A DNA stretch of 64,000 nucleotides, from contig NZ_CALFBQ010000018.1 of the NCBI RefSeq assembly GCF_937951745.1, forward strand, positions 1 to 64,000, written 5' to 3'. Each line of letters starts with the position of its first letter. The first letter of the stretch is position 1. The DNA is from an uncultured Chloroflexus sp. (GTDB lineage Bacteria > Chloroflexota > Chloroflexia > Chloroflexales > Chloroflexaceae). The notes below the pieces were generated by a model. It ran no database searches, was not told the DNA's origin, and was given only the letters and a program-made list of their open reading frames with translations. Shown here piece after piece: positions 24,993 through 32,942 of this stretch. The position numbers and the translations under genes were made by a program.

Positions 24993-25433
24993 ATGCGCAT
25001 CTCGAGCAAAGGAGACTACGGGTTGCGCGCGCTATTTGATTTGGCGCAGCGCTATGGCGAGGGGCCGATCCAGAGCGAAGCTATCGCTGGCCGACAGGGG
25101 ATTCCGGTCAATTACCTCAACCAACTGCTAATCACGCTGCGCCGGGCGGGGTTGGTTGAGAGTCTGCGCGGGCCGCAAGGTGGTCATCTCCTTGCTCGTT
25201 CCCCCGAGACGATCACGTTGCTTGAAGCGCTGACGGTGCTAGAGGGGCCGATCTTGCCGGCTGAGAGTGGTCGTGACGACTTACAACCTACCGAGCCGTT
25301 TGATCGGTCACTGATCGATGAAGTCTGGAGTGAATTGCGTGCGGCCATCGAGCAGCGCTTGGCCTCGATGACGCTCGATGATCTTTGTCAGCGCAAGCGT
25401 AGTCATGATGGGGCAGTGATGTATTATATTTAA
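24993..25433 (+). CDS. Rrf2-family transcriptional regulator without Fe-S cysteines
   Basis: 146 residues. The N-terminal winged helix (MRISSKGDYGLRALFDLA; IPVNYLNQLLITLRRAGLVE; GPQGGHLLARSPETITL) matches Rrf2 proteins. The only cysteine is near the C-terminus (DDLCQRKR), so the three-Cys [2Fe-2S] site of IscR/NsrR is missing. That places it nearer to CymR-type or other cluster-free members. GGAGG precedes the ATG at 24993. It is divergent from fadN, but a regulatory link is only a guess. Confidence 0.85.
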   Translation: MRISSKGDYGLRALFDLAQRYGEGPIQSEAIAGRQGIPVNYLNQLLITLRRAGLVESLRGPQGGHLLARSPETITLLEALTVLEGPILPAESGRDDLQPTEPFDRSLIDEVWSELRAAIEQRLASMTLDDLCQRKRSHDGAVMYYI

Positions 25434-25436
25434 TGC

Positions 25437-25554
25437 AAAGGCGCTCAGATCGCAAAGGGGTATTGGGTAAAGGGAGATCACGCCCATCCGTTCTTCTGCT
25501 CCCTATCATAAAACCTTTGCGCCTTTGCGTTTTACCATCCCCGCTCCTTTGCGT
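25437..25554. repeat. CGCAAAGG / CCTTTGCG repeat cluster
   Basis: GCAAAGGCGC and CGCAAAGG near 25437-25460 face CCTTTGCGCCTTTGCG (25515-25530) and CCTTTGCG further on, so the transcript could fold into a long hairpin. It lies between the convergent Rrf2 and DUF2085 genes and may act as a terminator. Confidence 0.55.
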
Positions 25555-26406
25555 TTACAGAATCAACCCCATACTCTCCATCCAGAACCGCAACCACGAC
25601 ATCGCGCCTGCGATCAAAAGCGTTGGGAACAGTGCAATCGTCGCCGGGCCAGCCAGTTGGCGCAGACTCGTCACTTTGCCTTCATAGCCCATAAACAGGC
25701 TGGTCAGCAGTAAACAGACCAAATAGAGCACGCCGAGAATGCCGAAGAAGGCGAGGAATGCCAGCGGCCAGAAGGTGATGCCGAGATTGCCGTAGATAGC
25801 GGCCAGCGCCAACAGATCAATGACGATAATGCCGAGCAGTTCCCACCAATTGGCAAAGATCGGCTGGTGCGGATCGACATTTTGGCGTAGGGTGTTATTG
25901 AGCACGATATGCAACGCGCTGGCAATCGTGATCCCCATGCCCATCCCAGTGAGGGTGCGCAAAAAGTTGTCGGGCTGGTACCAGTTGGGCAGCCCTAGAT
26001 CAAGGAGGAGCGAATTGAAGCCGTCAACCGCCATAATACCGACGAAAGCCACCAGCGTCAGCGCAATCGGCCACGGCGGAATCTTACCGGCCCGCCCGCG
26101 CCCGATTGCGTACAGATAGAGGAAGGTGAGCATAAAGCTCAGATAGATGCCGCTGTTGCGCGCGCAGAGCGGAAATTGCAACCCGCCGACAAAGATGTTG
26201 TGCTGCTGGGCGCAAATGCCATGCACTACCGCGTACATCTTCCATTCCAGCGGCATACCGGGGCTAAAGAGCAGGGCTATCAGCAGCGCGCTGAAGCTAC
26301 CGAGAAAGATTGGCCCCCACGGAATAGGCCGCCTCCCAGCCTCCTTCCGCGCCGCAATCCGCTCTTGCGCCATACGGAGAATCTCATCAGGAGAACGTTC
26401 GCTCAT
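25555..26406 (-). CDS. DUF2085 membrane protein
   Basis: 283 residues with about seven transmembrane helices and a basic cytoplasmic N-terminus. The family signature is present: HGICAQQH in one loop and PLCARNSGIYL before the next helix, so two conserved Cys and a His face one side. The family is unassigned. The ATG overlaps the stop of the upstream TlpA-like gene as ATGA, so the two proteins are made together. The conserved cysteines make DUF2085 a plausible redox partner of the thioredoxin-like lipoprotein; this is inference. Confidence 0.82.
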   Translation of the reverse strand: MSERSPDEILRMAQERIAARKEAGRRPIPWGPIFLGSFSALLIALLFSPGMPLEWKMYAVVHGICAQQHNIFVGGLQFPLCARNSGIYLSFMLTFLYLYAIGRGRAGKIPPWPIALTLVAFVGIMAVDGFNSLLLDLGLPNWYQPDNFLRTLTGMGMGITIASALHIVLNNTLRQNVDPHQPIFANWWELLGIIVIDLLALAAIYGNLGITFWPLAFLAFFGILGVLYLVCLLLTSLFMGYEGKVTSLRQLAGPATIALFPTLLIAGAMSWLRFWMESMGLIL

Positions 26407-26954
26407 CGAACCTCCGCTAATCGCTCGGCCAGCCGCACGGCGGTTAACGCGCCAAGGTGGCGGGCAGCGATAGTACCATCGCGATTAATAAAGAAGGTAG
26501 TCGGTAAATTTGTCACGCCGTACCGCTCACCAATGGTGCCGTCGCGATCGGTGATTAGGGGGAAGCTGACCCCTACTTTCGGCGCGAAGGCGGCGATCGC
26601 TTCGGTCGACTCATTACGGTTGACCGCCAGAATCACCAGATCGGGATTCGTGCGGCGGGCTGCCTCAAATTCCGGCATCTCTTCGATGCAAGGCAAGCAC
26701 CACGTGGCCCAAAAGTTGACGATCACCGGCTTGCCACGTAGATCGCTCAATTTGTAGGTGCCATCGGCCAGTGTGTAGCTGAAATCGGGCGCTTTCTCGC
26801 CGGGAATGGCGGCCCAGTCTGGTTTGGTGTCGATGAGTTTGCTTTCAGATGCGATTGGTGTTTCGCCAACCACGAGTGGTTGGTTGACTTGCGGTGTGCC
26901 AGTGCAGGCAGCAAGGATGAAGATGAAGCTGAGCAAGATGATAGCGTGTCTCAT
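26403..26954 (-). CDS. TlpA/ResA-like thiol-disulfide lipoprotein
   Basis: 183 residues. A lipoprotein signal peptide ends in the lipobox ILAAC (Cys17). A thioredoxin fold (about 48-183) has the active site ATWCLPCIEE and the cis-Pro loop NLPTTFFI. It is anchored outside the cytoplasmic membrane. Family members reduce or form disulfides, for example in cytochrome c assembly or copper-centre maturation. Translationally coupled to the DUF2085 gene. Confidence 0.9.
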   Translation of the reverse strand: MRHAIILLSFIFILAACTGTPQVNQPLVVGETPIASESKLIDTKPDWAAIPGEKAPDFSYTLADGTYKLSDLRGKPVIVNFWATWCLPCIEEMPEFEAARRTNPDLVILAVNRNESTEAIAAFAPKVGVSFPLITDRDGTIGERYGVTNLPTTFFINRDGTIAARHLGALTAVRLAERLAEVR

Positions 26955-27064
26955 AGTCTCATTCTACCATGGTACAATCAGTTGCACCGCTGAGCGCAGC
27001 GAGTCACGTACTCATGCTGCGTTCCTCTGTATCCTCTGCGACTCTTTCAAGCGAAGCGGGCCAA

Positions 27065-27094
27065 TTGCGCCGGTGTCACTTCCGGCGGTATAAT
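27065..27094 (+). promoter_or_regulatory. Promoter of the HD-domain gene
   Basis: TTGCGC (27065-27070), 18-nt spacer, perfect TATAAT (27089-27094). The start would be near 27101, leaving only about 16 nt before the ATG at 27117. Confidence 0.6.
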
Positions 27095-27116
27095 GCTTCG
27101 CCGATGATAACCATCA

Positions 27117-27626
27117 ATGGCAACAAGCGATCGTCTCATGTCTGTATCATACCGCATTCGCCAACTTCGCAACGCCTTGCGTGCCGAAGTTTCACCCGCC
27201 GAATATGAGCTGGTTGCGCAATTGCTGACTCCAGCCGAACAACAATTGTTTTGGCAGATGCCGCTCTACGACCAGCGCCACTGTCTCGATGTCTACCACA
27301 CACTGATCGCCGCCGGCGAGCGTGATGAGTTGTTGTTGCGCGCGGCGCTTTACCACGATTGCGGCAAGGTTGATGATGCAGGCCGCCCGATGGCGCTCGG
27401 CTGGTATGTGCTGGCGACAATCCTCAAGCGCTGGCCGGCGCTTTATCTGATTGCCGCCCGGCTCGTGCCGGCAATCGCCGTCTATGCCGAGCATGCTGCC
27501 CGCGGCGCGCGGATGGCGGCAGCGGCCGGGTCTCCACCCGAAATTGTTGAGACGATCCGTCATTATCACGATCCGCATCCGACCGGTCGTGCTGCCCGCT
27601 TGCAGTGGGCTGACGAGCAGAACTAG
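27117..27626 (+). CDS. HD-domain metal-dependent phosphohydrolase-like protein
   Basis: 169 residues. The HD pattern is seen as QRHCLDVYHTL (first His), ALYHDCGKVDD (the HD pair) and a later HAARGARM with ETIRHYHDPHP. Such short HD proteins hydrolyse nucleotide phosphoesters, with no fixed substrate. Two starts are possible, ATG 27117 and ATG 27138, neither with a Shine-Dalgarno. The promoter position favours a very short leader and 27117. The gap before it (26955-27116) has no other gene. Confidence 0.78.
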   Translation: MATSDRLMSVSYRIRQLRNALRAEVSPAEYELVAQLLTPAEQQLFWQMPLYDQRHCLDVYHTLIAAGERDELLLRAALYHDCGKVDDAGRPMALGWYVLATILKRWPALYLIAARLVPAIAVYAEHAARGARMAAAAGSPPEIVETIRHYHDPHPTGRAARLQWADEQN

Positions 27627-27628
27627 CA

Positions 27629-27726
27629 GGGCGCGAAGGGGTGGGGAACGCAAAGGCGCAAAGGGATGATTGTGTAGCTTAACATAATTTTACCATAATG
27701 ATAAAAAATCTTCGCGTCTTGCGTTT
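27629..27726. repeat. CGCAAAGGCGCAAAGG repeat before scpA
   Basis: GCGCGAAGGGG and AACGCAAAGGCGCAAAGG (27647-27664) are followed about 45 nt later by CTTCGCGTCTTGCG (27711-27724) in the opposite sense. Same repeat class as 21838-22083 and 25437-25554. Confidence 0.55.
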
Positions 27727-27738
27727 GTACCAAGCATT

Positions 27739-28485
27739 ATGCCCTACGAAATTACGTTACCTGTCTTCACCGGCCCGCTTGATCTACTGCTCCGCCTGAT
27801 CGAACGGGCCGAACTCGATATCACTACCATCGCGCTGGCGCAAGTGACCGACCAGTATCTGGCTCATGTGCGCGCGCTGGAAGCGGTCGAACCGGACGAG
27901 CTGGCCGAGTTTGTGAGTTTGGCTGCTCGTCTGGTGCTGATTAAGTCGCGCGCGCTCTTGCCCCGTTCGCCGAGCGCGCCGGCAGCGCCGGTTGATGAAG
28001 ATGCCGAGCAGTTGGCTGCCCAACTTGAGTTGTACCGACGCTTTAAGCGAGCCGCCGAGCTGCTGCGCGTTTGGCACGAGAGCGGACGCAGCACCTTCGT
28101 CCGGGTTGCGCCGCCGCCGCTCACGATCGCTCCGCCCCCATCCAGCTACCGCGTCGCCGATCTGTTGCAGGCGCTGGCCCGCCGCGCTCAGTTGCAGTTG
28201 CCACTCGAACCGGAAGAACGGATCGTGCTGGTGCCTCGTCTGACCGTAGCTGAAGTCGCTGCGCGCATTCGCGCCCGTCTCGAACACGCGGCATGGTTCG
28301 ATTTTAGCGATCTGCTTACCGCGCAACCAACCCCCGAAGAGGTGATCGTATCGTTTTGGGCGATGTTGGAATTGCTCAAGCGGCGCGCGATTGTGGTCGA
28401 GCAGATATCGTTATTTGGCCCGATTCTGATCGGGCGCGGCGAGTCGCCGATTGAGACCAGCGAAGCCGATGAGCGTGAGTTGTAA
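27739..28485 (+). CDS. scpA: Segregation and condensation protein A
   Basis: 248 residues. The kleisin subunit that bridges the SMC head domains: N-terminal FTGPLDLLLRLIERAELDIT and the helical motif LAEFVSLAARLVLIKSRALL, then a variable middle, and a C-terminal winged helix (TPEEVIVSFWAMLELLKRR). It acts with SMC (gene at 59291-62860) and ScpB, which is not adjacent as it is in many bacteria. No clear Shine-Dalgarno at the ATG. Confidence 0.93.
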   Translation: MPYEITLPVFTGPLDLLLRLIERAELDITTIALAQVTDQYLAHVRALEAVEPDELAEFVSLAARLVLIKSRALLPRSPSAPAAPVDEDAEQLAAQLELYRRFKRAAELLRVWHESGRSTFVRVAPPPLTIAPPPSSYRVADLLQALARRAQLQLPLEPEERIVLVPRLTVAEVAARIRARLEHAAWFDFSDLLTAQPTPEEVIVSFWAMLELLKRRAIVVEQISLFGPILIGRGESPIETSEADEREL

Positions 28486-28529
28486 TCAGTGCCGGTATGT
28501 GCGACAATGCAAATACATAAATACCCCTC

Positions 28530-28760
28530 CCCGTAGCGGGTTAAGGGTAGACAGAACATGTGGTCGATCATAACCGTTAATCGCTGTGCGATGCCTCAAC
28601 GCCCGGTGCTACGCTCCCCTCTCCCACGCCAGTGAGAGAGGGGCTGGGAGCGAGGGTGAACTGGCGCATCGCAACGCCATCAACCACATTTGCGCTTGTG
28701 GGTTCTGCCCCCTCCTCCCCCAGCGGGGGAGGCTGGGAGGGGGCATAAAACTCTCCCTCA
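28530..28760. repeat. Dispersed element, copy B
   Basis: Shares the block order of 12289-12510: GACAGAACATGTGGTCGA, TTAATCGCTGTGCGATGCC, ACGCCCGGTGCTACG, a CCCCTCTC/GAGAGGGG hairpin (28616-28623 with 28636-28643), GCGAGGGTG, and a terminal CCCCCTCC...GGAGG inverted repeat (28708-28745). It occupies most of the 320-base gap between scpA and the kinase gene and ends close to the kinase start, so it may carry regulatory signals. No gene seen in it. Confidence 0.65.
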
Positions 28761-28805
28761 GCGGGGTGTTGAGAGGGGAGCTGCCAAACGTTACGAGCAA
28801 CAACT

Positions 28806-30986
28806 ATGACTGGCGCTTCGCATCCTACAGCCGCAAACCAATCACTCCCGCTCGGCGACTGGCTGGCGTTTGGCGATGCACTGCGCGCCGATGACTCGCC
28901 GGAAGGTTTGCTTGGCGAAGTGGTGGAGACGCTGCGGCGAATTGTTGGCAGTCCTTGCGTCTATGCGCGGCTGCGCGATGATGAAAGTGATACACTGCAC
29001 GCCGTCGCCTTCGCCGGCGTCGCTCTACAGTTTGCCGAACAGTTACAGGCCGCGCCGGTTGAGCCAGTGCTGTACCAGCCCTTGTTGCGGCCCGAATACC
29101 GGCTCAGTTATTCGTACCTCGTTCCGGCGGAGGCCTTGCCTGCCAGTGTACCTGACACAGTAGCCATTGCGCCGGCGGCAGCGTTGCTGACGCCATTGCG
29201 GGGGCGTGGCGAGCGGCTCATCGGGGTGATCGTGATTGCGTGGCCGCAGCCGCCCGATCTGGCAACGGTGCGGATGGTCGAAGCGATTGCACGCCAAGCG
29301 GCGCTGGCGGTGGAAAACGTGCGGCTGGCTGAGCGCAGCGCTCGTCTGTTGGCGAAAGAGCAACTATTGGCCGAATTGGGGCGCGCTGTCGGCGCGACCC
29401 TTGATCTTGAGGTCATCTTGCGCCAGACCGTTGATCGATTGGCTGCGGCGTTCGGCGGCGGTGTAGTGGCGCTGCTCAATGAAACCAACGACCTGCTCGT
29501 CGCTGCGGCATCGCCATCGTTGGCAGACATGGTTGGCCAACGATTGCCATTGCTCGATGGAATGTTGGCATGGGTAGCGCAGAGCGGCCAACCGTTCGTG
29601 ATTGACGATTGCCGGACAGCCACACGCGAGGCGTTGATGTTCGGGCCAGAGGTGGCCTCGTGCGTGATTGCGCCATTGCGTAGTGGCGGCAGGGTCATCG
29701 GCGTCCTGAGTGTGGTAAGCCGCCGCGCCGGTGCATTTAGCGATGAAGATGTCGATCTGCTCGAAGCGATTGCCGCGCAGGTCAGCGGGCCAATTGTCAG
29801 CGCCCAGCTCTACGCCGAGTCGCAGCAGTTGGCGGCGCAAGTGCAGCGCCGCGCCGACCAATTGGCGGTGCTGAATTCGATTGCACGCATCGTCACCGCT
29901 ACACTCGATCTGCGCGAATCGTTACCGCTGGCTACCCAGCGTATTCAGCAAGGTTTTGGCTACCCGCAAGTCGATCTGTTCTTGCTTGAAGATGATGCCA
30001 GCGAGTTGGTGCTCGTTGCTTCCGCCGGTCAGTATGCGCCCTCGCGGGTGGGCTATCGCCAACACATCAATCTCGGTTTGGTGGGGCGGGCTGCGCGCAG
30101 CGGGCGCATTGTGCGCGCCGAAGATGTGGCCAGCGAAGCCGATTATCTCGGTTTGAGCGAGCGGCTCGATATTCGTTCAGAGTTGTGTGTGCCCTTGATC
30201 GCTAATGGAAAAACCTTAGGAGTTCTAAATATCGAATCGCCGCAACCGGCTGGCTTGACCGCTGAGGATGCAGCGGTGCTCGAAACGGTGGCCGATATGC
30301 TGGCTGGTGCAGTTGAGAATGGCCGGCTGTACCAACGCGCTCAACAGGCGGCGGCGCTCGAAGAGCGCAACCGTTTGGCCCGCGAGTTGCACGATAGCGT
30401 CAGCCAGCAACTCTTTAGCATGACTCTGACGGCTCAAGCGGCCCGCGCCCAGTTTGAGCGGAATCCGGCCCGCGTGCCAGCTTTGCTCGACCGGCTGCAA
30501 GAGACGGCTACTGCTGCGTTGGCCGAAATGCGCGCGCTCATTTTTCAATTGCGCCCGCCAGCGTTGCGCGATCAGGGGTTGGTAGCCGCTATTCAACAAC
30601 ATGCCCAGCATTTGGCCCATCGCGAAGGACTACGGATCGAGCTGAACGTGATCGGCGATGAGCGCTATGCTCGTGGTATGGAACAGCCGCTGTTTCGGAT
30701 TGTGCAAGAAGCGCTCAACAATATCGTCAAACACGCCGCGGCCCGTAATGTCCAGATTCACCTCGAATTTACTGCCGATCAGGTGCGCATTCGTGTGATC
30801 GATGACGGGCAAGGCTTCGACCCCGCCGCGCGACCTTCGGGTGAAGGTCGCCATCTCGGTTTGCTCAGCATGCGCGAACGGGCTGCCGAACTTGGCGGTA
30901 CTTTCGCTGTCTATTCGCATCCCGGTGCGGGCGCTGAGATCGAGGTGGTGGTACCGCTACGCGGGCGGAATGCGGGGAGTGAGTAG
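28806..30986 (+). CDS. Soluble GAF-domain sensor histidine kinase (NarX-type)
   Basis: 726 residues with no transmembrane segment. Three GAF sensor domains (about 35-175, 190-335, 355-510) precede a HisKA_3 dimerisation/phosphoacceptor helix with His in LARELHDSVSQQLFSM (about 518-585) and an HATPase domain (about 625-720; ALNNIVKHAAARNVQ, DDGQGFDP, GLLSMRERAAELGG). It therefore senses a cytoplasmic small molecule or redox/light-linked cofactor. The cognate NarL-type regulator is 200 nt downstream. Start ATG 28806 has only a weak Shine-Dalgarno. Confidence 0.9.
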   Translation: MTGASHPTAANQSLPLGDWLAFGDALRADDSPEGLLGEVVETLRRIVGSPCVYARLRDDESDTLHAVAFAGVALQFAEQLQAAPVEPVLYQPLLRPEYRLSYSYLVPAEALPASVPDTVAIAPAAALLTPLRGRGERLIGVIVIAWPQPPDLATVRMVEAIARQAALAVENVRLAERSARLLAKEQLLAELGRAVGATLDLEVILRQTVDRLAAAFGGGVVALLNETNDLLVAAASPSLADMVGQRLPLLDGMLAWVAQSGQPFVIDDCRTATREALMFGPEVASCVIAPLRSGGRVIGVLSVVSRRAGAFSDEDVDLLEAIAAQVSGPIVSAQLYAESQQLAAQVQRRADQLAVLNSIARIVTATLDLRESLPLATQRIQQGFGYPQVDLFLLEDDASELVLVASAGQYAPSRVGYRQHINLGLVGRAARSGRIVRAEDVASEADYLGLSERLDIRSELCVPLIANGKTLGVLNIESPQPAGLTAEDAAVLETVADMLAGAVENGRLYQRAQQAAALEERNRLARELHDSVSQQLFSMTLTAQAARAQFERNPARVPALLDRLQETATAALAEMRALIFQLRPPALRDQGLVAAIQQHAQHLAHREGLRIELNVIGDERYARGMEQPLFRIVQEALNNIVKHAAARNVQIHLEFTADQVRIRVIDDGQGFDPAARPSGEGRHLGLLSMRERAAELGGTFAVYSHPGAGAEIEVVVPLRGRNAGSE

Positions 30987-31028
30987 GGAGTGGGAGGAGG
31001 GGATGGTACGTTTCAGAATCGGGAAGCT

Positions 31029-31058
31029 CCCTCTTCCCCCGCGTGCGAACGAAGAGGG
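31029..31058. repeat. CCCTCTTC hairpin between kinase and regulator
   Basis: CCCTCTTC (31029-31036) pairs with GAAGAGGG (31051-31058). It belongs to the CCCTCTCCC-hairpin class found at 12370, 28616 and 55277. Confidence 0.5.
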
Positions 31059-31185
31059 GGGGTAAGGGTCAAGTATCTAGAGACTACCCGATATTAGGTC
31101 ATACCAAGCAATACGTGGTCGGCGCAAGCTGATGGTACATGGCGCCGCCATTCCTTAGCTTATTCATTCCGCAGGAGGCCGGCTG

Positions 31186-31839
31186 ATGGAACAAATAACC
31201 GTGCTGTTGATTGATGATCATCGCGTCGTGCGTCAAGGCTTGCGCGATTTCCTCGAACTGCAACCCGACATCGAGGTGGTCGGCGAAGCGGGCAGCGGTG
31301 AAGAGGGGGTGGAACTAGCCCGCGAGCTCTTGCCCGATGTTGTGCTGATGGATTTAGTCATGCCCGGCATTGATGGCGTCGAGACCACCCGCCGGCTCAA
31401 AGCGGTCAGTCCCTCGTCTCAGGTAATAGTACTGACCAGCTTTGCCGACGATGATAAAGTGTTTCCGGCGATCAAAGCCGGCGCTATCTCGTACCTGCTC
31501 AAAGATATTTCACCGGAAGAGCTGGCCCATGCCGTCCGTGCCGCCTGCCGCGGCGAAGCCGTCTTGCATCCCGATGTCGCGGCCAAGTTAATGCAAGAGT
31601 TCAACACACCGCGCCCCAACGAAGCGCCGGTCGAGCAACTAACCCCACGCGAGATGGATGTGTTGCGGTTAGTCGCTAAGGGCATGTCAAACAAGGAGAT
31701 TGCCGATACACTGATCGTCTCGGAAAAGACGGTTAAAACCCACATCAGCAACATTCTCTCAAAGCTCCACTTAGCTGATCGCACACAAGTGGCGATTTAT
31801 GCCTTACGCAAGCGGCTTGTGCCGATTGATGAGGAGTAA
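31186..31839 (+). CDS. NarL/LuxR-type response regulator
   Basis: 217 residues. Receiver (1-120) with DDH acidic pocket, phospho-acceptor Asp56 in VLMDLVMPG and Lys in YLLKDIS; C-terminal LuxR helix-turn-helix (about 150-206; LTPREMDVLRLVAKG, SNKEIADTL, TVKTHISNILSKL). AGGAGG lies before the ATG. Its position right after the HisKA_3 kinase makes them a two-component pair. The MBL hydrolase gene follows after 17 nt and may be co-transcribed. Confidence 0.93.
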   Translation: MEQITVLLIDDHRVVRQGLRDFLELQPDIEVVGEAGSGEEGVELARELLPDVVLMDLVMPGIDGVETTRRLKAVSPSSQVIVLTSFADDDKVFPAIKAGAISYLLKDISPEELAHAVRAACRGEAVLHPDVAAKLMQEFNTPRPNEAPVEQLTPREMDVLRLVAKGMSNKEIADTLIVSEKTVKTHISNILSKLHLADRTQVAIYALRKRLVPIDEE

Positions 31840-31856
31840 GCCATAAGGACAACCCT

Positions 31857-32615
31857 ATGATAAACGCACGGATTGTTTTGCTCGGCACTGGCACCGGCTT
31901 GCCCGATCCCGATCGCGCTTATACCCATCTAGTTTGGGACGGGCCGGGAGGGTCGTTGCTGGTTGATGTTGGCGGCGAGAGCTACCGCCGTTTATTGGCG
32001 GCGGGGATTGACCCGCAAACCTTACAGGGTGTCATTCTCACCCACAGCCACTGCGATCACGTCAATGGTCTGCCGGCGTTACTATTCAGCCTGCGTTTAG
32101 GCGGGCGCACCGAGCCGCTGCCGGTCTACGGCCTCGCGCCAACCCTCGAACTAGCGCGTGAGTACGTGCTAGCAGCAGGTTTGGAAGAATGGGCGGATCT
32201 GGCGGAATGGCGACCGATCGCCGCTAGCGACCGGCTGCTTCTGACGGATGGTTTAGAGATAGCGACGGCGTTAACCGCGCATAGCCGGCCATGCATTGCC
32301 CTGCGTTTTACCGTGCCATCGTTGCCGGCGGTGTGCTACTCGGCTGATACCGAGCCATGCCCAGCAGTGACCGAACTGGCCACCGGTGCGCATCTCCTGA
32401 TTCACGAGGCGACGGTTGCTGAGCCGTTGGCCGGTCACACCACCCCGCGTCAAGCCGGTGCGGTAGCCGCTGCCGCCGGAGTGCGCCAACTGGTGTTGGT
32501 GCATTTCAGTCCGCGCTGGACAATGCCGGTCGCGCAGGCGTTGGCCGAGGTGGCCGCAGGCGGCTTCAGGGGCGTAGCGCAGGTTGGTCACGATTTACAA
32601 TCGTTCCCATTGTAG
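31857..32615 (+). CDS. MBL-fold metallo-hydrolase (RNase Z-like)
   Basis: 252 residues. It starts with RIVLLGTGTGLPDPDRAYT and has the metal motif LTHSHCDHVNGLP (HxHxDH), a later YSADTEP and IHEAT, and a distal His in LVHFSP. This arrangement is that of the RNase Z/ElaC and phosphonate-PhnP branch of metallo-beta-lactamases, but a full tRNase Z exosite arm is not obvious. The substrate is unknown. AAGGAC precedes the ATG. Probably in one operon with the response regulator. Confidence 0.85.
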   Translation: MINARIVLLGTGTGLPDPDRAYTHLVWDGPGGSLLVDVGGESYRRLLAAGIDPQTLQGVILTHSHCDHVNGLPALLFSLRLGGRTEPLPVYGLAPTLELAREYVLAAGLEEWADLAEWRPIAASDRLLLTDGLEIATALTAHSRPCIALRFTVPSLPAVCYSADTEPCPAVTELATGAHLLIHEATVAEPLAGHTTPRQAGAVAAAAGVRQLVLVHFSPRWTMPVAQALAEVAAGGFRGVAQVGHDLQSFPL

Positions 32616-32617
32616 CA

Positions 32618-32633
32618 CCGCACGGCCGTGCGG
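32618..32633. terminator. 16-nt GC palindrome after the MBL gene
   Basis: CCGCACGGCCGTGCGG is a perfect palindrome 2 nt after the stop codon. It is the same core as the hairpin at 15531-15554. No T-run follows, so termination is possible but not certain. Confidence 0.5.
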
Positions 32634-32766
32634 CTCCCGCCGATGCCGACGCGCGAAATTGATGACCGGTTGCGCATCCGACTGGTTCAACGCCAAAGCG
32701 GATTCAGAGGCGCAGCGTAGGTTGGTCACCGCCATATCGCTTGATCCTGTGCAACCCTGACACAAT

Positions 32767-32795
32767 TTGCACACTCTGGCAAATCATGGTATCAT
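32767..32795 (+). promoter_or_regulatory. Promoter of the aapJQMP operon
   Basis: TTGCAC (32767-32772), 17-nt spacer, TATCAT (32790-32795); predicted start near 32802, giving a leader of about 140 nt. Confidence 0.65.
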
Positions 32796-32877
32796 TCTCC
32801 CAATCCGAACGACATGAAGTCAATGTAGCGCAACGATGCCGCGTGGGGCCAGTTCGCCTCATTTCCAAAGGGACCGC

Positions 32878-32920
32878 ACGGTTCGCAGCGCCGGAAGGTC
32901 CGGCGTGAGCGCGCAACCGT
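32878..32920 (+). promoter_or_regulatory. Structured leader hairpin before aapJ
   Basis: ACGGTT-CGC (32878-32886) pairs with GCG-AACCGT (32911-32920, one bulge). Inside it, CGCCGGA/TCCGGCG forms a 7-bp stem with an AGG loop (32889-32905). The hairpin ends 22 nt before aapJ, just ahead of its Shine-Dalgarno, and could affect translation or attenuation. It matches no riboswitch I recognise. Confidence 0.45.
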
Positions 32921-32942
32921 ATCAGATTGTATAGGAGAGGAC

